The notes beneath the pieces are model-generated. The model worked only from the letters and a program-made list of their open reading frames with translations, was not told the origin of the DNA and did not search any database. 9,762 nucleotides of DNA from contig CP070766.1 in assembly GCA_020345705.1 (NCBI GenBank), positions 2,471,239 to 2,481,000 of the forward strand. The letters are read 5' to 3'. This document shows, piece after piece, positions 4,977 to 9,762 of this stretch. The stretch comes from Candidatus Zixiibacteriota bacterium. Its GTDB lineage: Bacteria > Zixibacteria > MSB-5A5 > GN15 > PGXB01. Every line of letters begins with the position of its first letter. Positions within the stretch are counted from its first letter, which is position 1. A program made the position numbers and the translations under genes.

Positions 4977-7928
4977 ATGAAAGATCCCCTGACCCGTCTG
5001 ACCGAACGAGCTTCTTCTCTGGGAAACTACAACCGGAAGTATCTTCATATTATCTCAAACAACATCGAAAAGCTTACTTCCTCACTGGAGCAGCACGGAA
5101 AGCGGGATCGCGTTCATCTCTGGGGTTATTCTATGGAAATACCCGGAGAGATGGACACCGTTCTGAAGATTGCCTCCGGAAAAAAAGAGAAGCTGGATTT
5201 TCTCGGGTGTTATTTTGCCCTTCAGTTTCTCCAGATGAACTTGCGTCTGGTTGACATTGTCAAACTGGAACTTGCCACCAGTGCCGATCGCCCCCAGACC
5301 GGTCGGAAACTGATGCTGGAATCGGGCCGGATGTTCCGCTACCTGACAAAATGCTATATGGAACGCCTGCTTGATGTTTTTCTTGAAGGAAAAAGTGTTC
5401 CTGATTTTGTTATGCTGGGGGTCGGGACTCGGGCCGACCAGGACGACATCGATCTGGGGATGGTCCATCAGCAGCCGGGAGATGTCGAGAATCTCAACCT
5501 GGCGGTCGGGCAGCTGGCCAGTGAGATGTTCAAGAAGGCCAACCGGCTGCACTTCCATCTCTCGGAGCATGTCGCTGAGAACAGCTTTACGGCGACAATC
5601 GAACAGTACGAAAAGATTCTTGACAAGGGCTTTTATGACTTCGTCATCGTCACCGAGATGCTGGGGGCAGCCCACATTCTCGGCAGTTATCCGATATATG
5701 AGCAGTTTTTGTCGAGGGTGACCAATCGTTTCTATTATGATCCGAACAGCAAGCACAACCGTTTTCATGAAAGCTATCTCCGGGGTATCCTGGGAGAGAT
5801 TAACTCGCTTCTGACTCGTCTGAAATTGACGGAGGCAATCAGCCCCAAAGACGACGCTTTGCGCCCCATAAAGAGCCTGCTGTCGGCCCTCAAGCTGGTG
5901 TACGGTGTGCATAAGGTCAACGCCTGGAATATCATAGATGAACTCAAGGAGAAAAATCCTGAACGGCGACCCCAATATGACGACCTGGAACGGACGCTGA
6001 GTTTCTTTGAGCTATTCCGGCATCTTTACCAAATCATGGTTGCTCAGGATGAGGAAATCTGCCCCAGGGAGCCGGGCGTGAAGGAGATGGTATCCGGGAT
6101 TGCCAAGATGCTCGGATTTGAGAAAAAAGGGGTGGTTGCGGCAGAAGATTTTTTGCTTGTCATATATTACGAATTTCACGGGAAAAGCATCCAGGCCATT
6201 GATGTTCTGACGAACGACCTGAGAAAACACCTGCACGAGGTCAGCATCTTCAGACCGATTTTTTCGGGAGACATACATAGGAAGCCCGGGTTTGAGGGTA
6301 ATCTTGCGGTTGATTTCATCAGGGCCTCGACGTTCGTCAAGGGAATCACGTACTGGGATGATTTTCAGGAGCGACTGCGTGAAGAAGATAATCGCTTTTA
6401 TGACGAGTTCATTGATAGCTTTGACCAGCTTCCTGAAAGATTGCAGAAAAAGGTCGCCCGCGGATTCGTGGCCGGGACGGCATACAGCCCCGCCTCAGTT
6501 CTGCGTTTTCTTGTCATTGTCGGCGGAAAGGCTCGGAGCAAGGAAGCCAAAAACGTTTTTAGCCTGCTCAGCGCTCTCTTTGTTGACGAACTCAAGGCTC
6601 TGCCGAATGTTACCGCCTCGCTGACACAGATGCTAAATTCTTACCCGGAGACTCTCAACAGATTTCTGACTCTAATCCAATGGGAGACTCTTACCGAGTT
6701 CGTCAGGCTGGCCCAAAAAGTGCCGTCTTTGCCGGAGCTTCTCCCCGGTTACAAACAGCTTCACAGCTTGGCCGATATTCATTACCAGAGCAGCCACTTC
6801 TTCAAACAGCACTTTCATAAGGTCCTGAACAAGTTCCCGGCCTTTATCAAAAATCTCCATAACAATGACAGGCTCATGGAGTTCACAAACGGCGTTTACA
6901 GCGATCTGACATCACTTCCCTCAATAAGCGAGCGGATAGAGCACCTCGGAGATTATTACGATCTGGAGTTTGTCAGAGTAAGTCTTCTGGCCATGGCGGG
7001 GGTCGGCTGTGATCAGACCGATGCCGAGTTCATCGAGTTTTGTGATAATTATACTCTTTCGCTGTATGAGTTCTGTCAGCATGACCTCCACCTGTCGGTC
7101 GGCTATTCAATGCATACTCAGGACCTTTTCGCCCTCTATGCCACCGGCGGCCATGCCAGGGAACAGGGTTTTGATGATGACTACGATATGATCGTCATTC
7201 TTGATTCCAGTGACGGCGAAAAGATTGACTATTGCAACAAAATCGTGGCCCGGATGAATTCCCATATAACCAAACGCGGGATTCTGCCTCATCACCGCTT
7301 CACCGATTATTTCGGCAGTTATACGATCAGCTTCGACCAGCTGGCCGACCATCTCGGCCGTGTAGAGAGGGAGTGCTTTGTGGATCAATCCCAGATATTG
7401 AGCTCCCGGATGCTGGTCGGGAGCAACAAGCTTGAGCGCAAGCTTCAGGAGAGAATCATCGAGCCGCTGATTTTTGCCCGAGCCGCGGAATATATCGACT
7501 ACATGCGCAGTGAGATGCAATCCCGCCACGTTTCCGTTGATACAGAACACCTCAACGACATAAAGGAATGCCCGGGTGGTCTGCGCGACATAGAGATGCT
7601 TCTGCTGATGTACAAGGCCAAACACAAGACTCGTGATCCGCTGTCGAGGAAATTCCTTCACCTGCTTGTCGAACTGGAACCGGATTACGCCGAGCAATTC
7701 AGATTTCTTGAAGATCACCTTAATTTCGTCAAAAATCTTCGGGACCTGTATCGTTTGAAGGTTGCCGCCCACAATGTTATCAGCAAAGAAACCCTCCCAT
7801 CGGTCGCGGAAAGCATGGGATACGGTGAGGATGACAAAGCGGCCGACCGGCTGTATGACGATTATCTGGAGCGGACCGGGCTGGCCTCCGGGGTCATCAA
7901 CAAATTGGTTGATCTGGTTAAGACCTGA
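4977..7928 (+). CDS. Large GlnE/GlnD-like protein with two nucleotidyltransferase domains
   Basis: This 983-residue protein resembles the nucleotidyltransferases that modify glutamine synthetase (GlnE) or PII (GlnD). Domain 1 has GVGTRADQDDIDLG (148-161) with the acidic pair D157/D159. Domain 2 has TGGHAREQGFDDDYDMI (723-739) with D735/D737, a possible third acid D777 in HHRFTDYFG, and DIKECPGGLRDIE (861-873), the signature of the GlnD/GlnE helical domain after the active site. Domain 1 lacks the PGGLRD signature (the matching region may be near 295-310) and has Glu at the third acid position, so it may be weakened. Two sites about 575 residues apart in about 950 residues is the GlnE layout, but the classic GGxExxxSDxDL is altered. 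No signal peptide or membrane segment is seen. It starts at ATG 4977, eight bases after AAAGGA, probably in one transcript with the orphan gamma gene. The stop is TGA. Target protein and nucleotide are unknown. Confidence 0.78.
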   Translation: MKDPLTRLTERASSLGNYNRKYLHIISNNIEKLTSSLEQHGKRDRVHLWGYSMEIPGEMDTVLKIASGKKEKLDFLGCYFALQFLQMNLRLVDIVKLELATSADRPQTGRKLMLESGRMFRYLTKCYMERLLDVFLEGKSVPDFVMLGVGTRADQDDIDLGMVHQQPGDVENLNLAVGQLASEMFKKANRLHFHLSEHVAENSFTATIEQYEKILDKGFYDFVIVTEMLGAAHILGSYPIYEQFLSRVTNRFYYDPNSKHNRFHESYLRGILGEINSLLTRLKLTEAISPKDDALRPIKSLLSALKLVYGVHKVNAWNIIDELKEKNPERRPQYDDLERTLSFFELFRHLYQIMVAQDEEICPREPGVKEMVSGIAKMLGFEKKGVVAAEDFLLVIYYEFHGKSIQAIDVLTNDLRKHLHEVSIFRPIFSGDIHRKPGFEGNLAVDFIRASTFVKGITYWDDFQERLREEDNRFYDEFIDSFDQLPERLQKKVARGFVAGTAYSPASVLRFLVIVGGKARSKEAKNVFSLLSALFVDELKALPNVTASLTQMLNSYPETLNRFLTLIQWETLTEFVRLAQKVPSLPELLPGYKQLHSLADIHYQSSHFFKQHFHKVLNKFPAFIKNLHNNDRLMEFTNGVYSDLTSLPSISERIEHLGDYYDLEFVRVSLLAMAGVGCDQTDAEFIEFCDNYTLSLYEFCQHDLHLSVGYSMHTQDLFALYATGGHAREQGFDDDYDMIVILDSSDGEKIDYCNKIVARMNSHITKRGILPHHRFTDYFGSYTISFDQLADHLGRVERECFVDQSQILSSRMLVGSNKLERKLQERIIEPLIFARAAEYIDYMRSEMQSRHVSVDTEHLNDIKECPGGLRDIEMLLLMYKAKHKTRDPLSRKFLHLLVELEPDYAEQFRFLEDHLNFVKNLRDLYRLKVAAHNVISKETLPSVAESMGYGEDDKAADRLYDDYLERTGLASGVINKLVDLVKT

Positions 7929-7991
7929 TCGTTATTTCGGAAAATTGTCTTAAGGATTTCAGCTGAAACAGGGAGGAGGTTCTCCGACTCT

Positions 7992-8873
7992 TCAGCCCGC
8001 GGCCTTTTCAAAGAGTCTGTCAACCTTGACCTTGTGCAAGTGCAAACCGACCTCTTCGGGTTTGAGACCCTGGGCCAGGCCTAATAGCTGAAAGGCGTAA
8101 ATGACCGGGACGTCGAACTTCTTCTTGTACTTCCGGCCAAGAATCAGTTGACCCATGTCGAATTCGTCGAAGCAGGTAGGACATATCAAACCCATGCAAT
8201 CGGCTCTGGTCTCGACGACGTTGTCGAGAATATCCATCACCATGTGGTCGGAAATAGAATTATCCATGCAGGCTCGCCCGCAGCAGAGAAGCGTTTTATC
8301 ATGGTGGACCGGCCGGCCGCCGGCGGCTGTTATCAGGTTGTCCAGGATGGTCGGGCGATCGGGATCGTCAACCCTCATAACGCGGGAAGGTTTCAGCAGG
8401 TGACAGCCGTAGTGGACGGCGATTTTCAGCCCCCCCAGCGGATGGGTTACGGTCTTAGCGACACGATCCATGCCGTAATCGTCGCGCATAACCGTGACGG
8501 CGTGGCGGACGTTAACGGTACCCTTATATTCCCGGCCGATCTTTTTGAGCCTTTTATTGATCTTCTCCTTCAGCTCCGGGTCTTCCTTTAAAGCCAGATT
8601 GGCCTCGGACAGGGTCGCGGTGCAGCCCGAGCAGGTGGTGATGACGTCATGTCCGAGCTCTTCGGCGAGCGAAATATTCCTGGCGGCGATGGTGTACCAC
8701 TCCATTTTGTCATGGGCCTGGAAGTAGATCGGGTCAGGGCAGCAGGTGAAGCCGTCCACGTCGACCAGCTCCAGTCCCATATTGTCAAAGGTCCTGCGGA
8801 CAGCCGCCTCGAACCACGGATATTTCGTGGTCATCATACAGCCGAAAAATGGGATATATTTCACGTCACTCAC
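7992..8873 (-). CDS. hdrB: HdrB, heterodisulfide reductase catalytic subunit (two CCG domains)
   Basis: HdrB carries the noncubane iron-sulfur clusters where disulfides such as CoM-S-S-CoB are reduced in methanogens; bacterial homologues act on unknown disulfides or other acceptors. Both CCG motifs are complete over 293 residues: C12, C44-C45, C81, C84 (spacing CX31CCX35CXXC), and C157, C197-C198, C231, C234 (CX39CCX32CXXC). The protein appears soluble, and the length is standard. The start is GTG 8873, overlapping hdrC by eight bases with AAGG just upstream; GTG 8864 is a possible alternative. It ends in TGA, convergent with the nucleotidyltransferase gene 63 bases away. With hdrC it would complete the HdrA encoded about 7 kb away. 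The substrate cannot be read from sequence. Confidence 0.93.
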   Translation of the reverse strand: MSDVKYIPFFGCMMTTKYPWFEAAVRRTFDNMGLELVDVDGFTCCPDPIYFQAHDKMEWYTIAARNISLAEELGHDVITTCSGCTATLSEANLALKEDPELKEKINKRLKKIGREYKGTVNVRHAVTVMRDDYGMDRVAKTVTHPLGGLKIAVHYGCHLLKPSRVMRVDDPDRPTILDNLITAAGGRPVHHDKTLLCCGRACMDNSISDHMVMDILDNVVETRADCMGLICPTCFDEFDMGQLILGRKYKKKFDVPVIYAFQLLGLAQGLKPEEVGLHLHKVKVDRLFEKAAG

Positions 8874-9345
8874 CTTCGACTATTTTCTTGAGGTCTTCAA
8901 CCGGGTAAGTCTTCATCGGATTCAATCCAAGCTCCTGGCGCCGCCTTTCAGTGACCGAGGTGGCTTTGGTGGTGATGCCGCTCTCCATCACCGCCTGCGA
9001 GATCTTCTGAATGGAATCCGGGGCTTTTCCGGTTTTTACGCAAAGATTTTTCAGGGCAATAATAATGTCCACCGGGCGGACGTCCTGGGGGCATCTCTCC
9101 GAACAGGTGTAGCAGTTTGTGCAGTTCCATATTTCCGAATCCGGCTGAACCAGCTCATCTTCGAATCCCAGCAAAGTCTTCAGCATAATCAGACGCGGGT
9201 TGAAACTCTCGGAATAATTATGGGAGGGGCAATCGGCCACGCAGGCGCCGCACTGGTAACAGTAGTTGTGCCGGAAACCGTCCGCGATGACGTCAAGTTT
9301 TTCCCGGAAGTCAAAATCTATTTTGTGCTTTTCCTGAACTTCCAT
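8866..9345 (-). CDS. hdrC: HdrC, iron-sulfur subunit of heterodisulfide reductase
   Basis: HdrC carries two [4Fe-4S] clusters that pass electrons from HdrA to HdrB. With the chosen start (159 residues) the motifs are C29, C32, C35, C39-Pro and C75, C78, C81, C85-Pro, in an HdrC-type context (YCYQCGACVADCP; NCTNCYTCSERCP). No membrane segment is present, so this is the soluble HdrABC type and not the DsrMK type with a membrane subunit. The start is uncertain: ATG 9345 gives a usual N-terminus, while TTG 9369 would add eight residues; neither has a strong ribosome site. The gene overlaps hdrB by eight bases and has its own predicted promoter at 9440-9468. It stops with TGA. Confidence 0.9.
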   Translation of the reverse strand: MEVQEKHKIDFDFREKLDVIADGFRHNYCYQCGACVADCPSHNYSESFNPRLIMLKTLLGFEDELVQPDSEIWNCTNCYTCSERCPQDVRPVDIIIALKNLCVKTGKAPDSIQKISQAVMESGITTKATSVTERRRQELGLNPMKTYPVEDLKKIVEGE

Positions 9346-9439
9346 TCCGTTGTCAACATGCAGTACCAAAATACGCCGCCGACCATGAATAAGGCGGGAA
9401 ACCTAAAGGCCCGATCTTATCCACGCCGGCTTTGAACCA

Positions 9440-9468
9440 TATTTAACAACATCTTTTCACAAAGTCAA
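9440..9468 (-). promoter_or_regulatory. Predicted sigma70-like promoter of hdrCB
   Basis: On the minus strand TTGACT (9468-9463) and TAAATA (9445-9440) are 17 bases apart. The predicted start near 9433 gives a leader of about 90 nt to the ATG at 9345. This lies after the stop of the DUF362-type gene on the same strand, so hdrCB can be expressed independently of it. Confidence 0.55.
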
Positions 9469-9491
9469 GCGGTTTTTCCGTAATCCATAAG

Positions 9492-9762
9492 TTAGATGAG
9501 AATATCATCCTTCCAGCCGAGCCTTATCAGTTCTATCTTCTCCGGATCACTGGTCCCCAGCCCGTATTTTTTGTCGGCGAAGGCGATGTGGTGCGCCGAT
9601 GGCTTTATCGGCTTCTCCTTACCAAAAAAGACGCGCCGCTTGGCCTGGAATATGGAGAGTCCTATGCTATCCAGGGCCACCGGATCGGTGCCCACGAGAA
9701 GACCATTGTAGGACCAGACGTAGGTGGTGTCGAAATGATGCGGGCCGACACTGTAGAACTGC
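9492..9762 (-). CDS. DUF362-type protein, C-terminal part (5' end outside window)
   Basis: The frame is open from the right edge of the window to a TAA at 9492 and gives about 90 residues of C-terminus. The block VGTDPVALDSIGLSIF, followed by HHIAFADKKYGLGTSDPEKIELI, is the usual C-terminal pattern of DUF362-family proteins, which often also carry ferredoxin-type clusters; none is visible in this fragment. An in-frame GTG at 9695 is internal, because the homologous sequence continues upstream to the edge (HHFDTTYVWSYNGLLVGTDP). The role of the family is poorly known. Its position upstream of hdrCB on the same strand may or may not be functional. Confidence 0.7.
   Translation of the reverse strand, partial: QFYSVGPHHFDTTYVWSYNGLLVGTDPVALDSIGLSIFQAKRRVFFGKEKPIKPSAHHIAFADKKYGLGTSDPEKIELIRLGWKDDILI

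Noticed and set aside
5082..5975. A 297-residue minus-strand frame inside the nucleotidyltransferase gene, and a similar one at 7107-7772.
   Set aside because: Both are antisense frames without recognisable domains or ribosome sites; the plus-strand protein is a continuous, motif-bearing chain.
7929..7991. A bidirectional terminator between the convergent genes.
   Set aside because: Only a 12-base palindrome (7957-7968) and a four-pair stem near 7975-7985 are present, without T-runs; neither is a convincing terminator.

Overview
The window looks like chromosomal DNA of an anaerobic or facultatively anaerobic, probably uncultured bacterium with moderate GC content. The genes are bacterial in style: Shine-Dalgarno sites, tightly overlapping operons and sigma70-like promoters. 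The metabolism is anaerobic: a ferredoxin-dependent 2-oxoacid oxidoreductase (Kor) beside heterodisulfide-reductase (Hdr) modules. I cannot fix the phylum from sequence alone; a candidate-phylum bacterium (for example Zixibacteria-like) is only a guess.

Layout: (1) 3826 down to 1, minus strand: a compact operon korD-korA-korB-korC-hdrA. It encodes a four-subunit 2-oxoacid (probably 2-oxoglutarate):ferredoxin oxidoreductase followed by a flavin/iron-sulfur HdrA that runs off the left edge. HdrA has one in-frame UGA (734-736) exactly where the family has the second Cys of a DCxxC motif. The frame stays open and HdrA-like for the 244 codons after it, and a bacterial SECIS-like hairpin with a GGUC loop lies 20 nt downstream. 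UGA is an ordinary stop in six other genes here. The best reading is a selenocysteine-containing HdrA, not a pseudogene. (2) 3827-4300: a divergent intergenic region with one good sigma70-like promoter in each direction and a long, structured leader for the kor operon. (3) 4301-7928, plus strand: a stand-alone second gamma subunit of the 2-oxoacid oxidoreductase family, then a 983-residue protein with two GlnE/GlnD-type nucleotidyltransferase sites. (4) 9345 down to 7992, minus strand: hdrC-hdrB with their own promoter. (5) 9762 down to 9492, minus strand: the C-terminal part of a DUF362-type protein entering from the right edge.

How they may work together: KorABCD would oxidise a 2-oxoacid with CoA to an acyl-CoA, CO2 and reduced ferredoxin (or run in reverse for CO2 fixation). 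HdrA with HdrB and HdrC could form an electron-transferring, possibly bifurcating or confurcating, HdrABC complex that connects ferredoxin to a disulfide or other acceptor. The GlnE/GlnD-like protein and orphan gamma subunit between the two Hdr loci raise a speculative link between 2-oxoglutarate metabolism and nitrogen or carbon control. No mobile elements, CRISPR arrays, tRNAs or rRNAs were seen.
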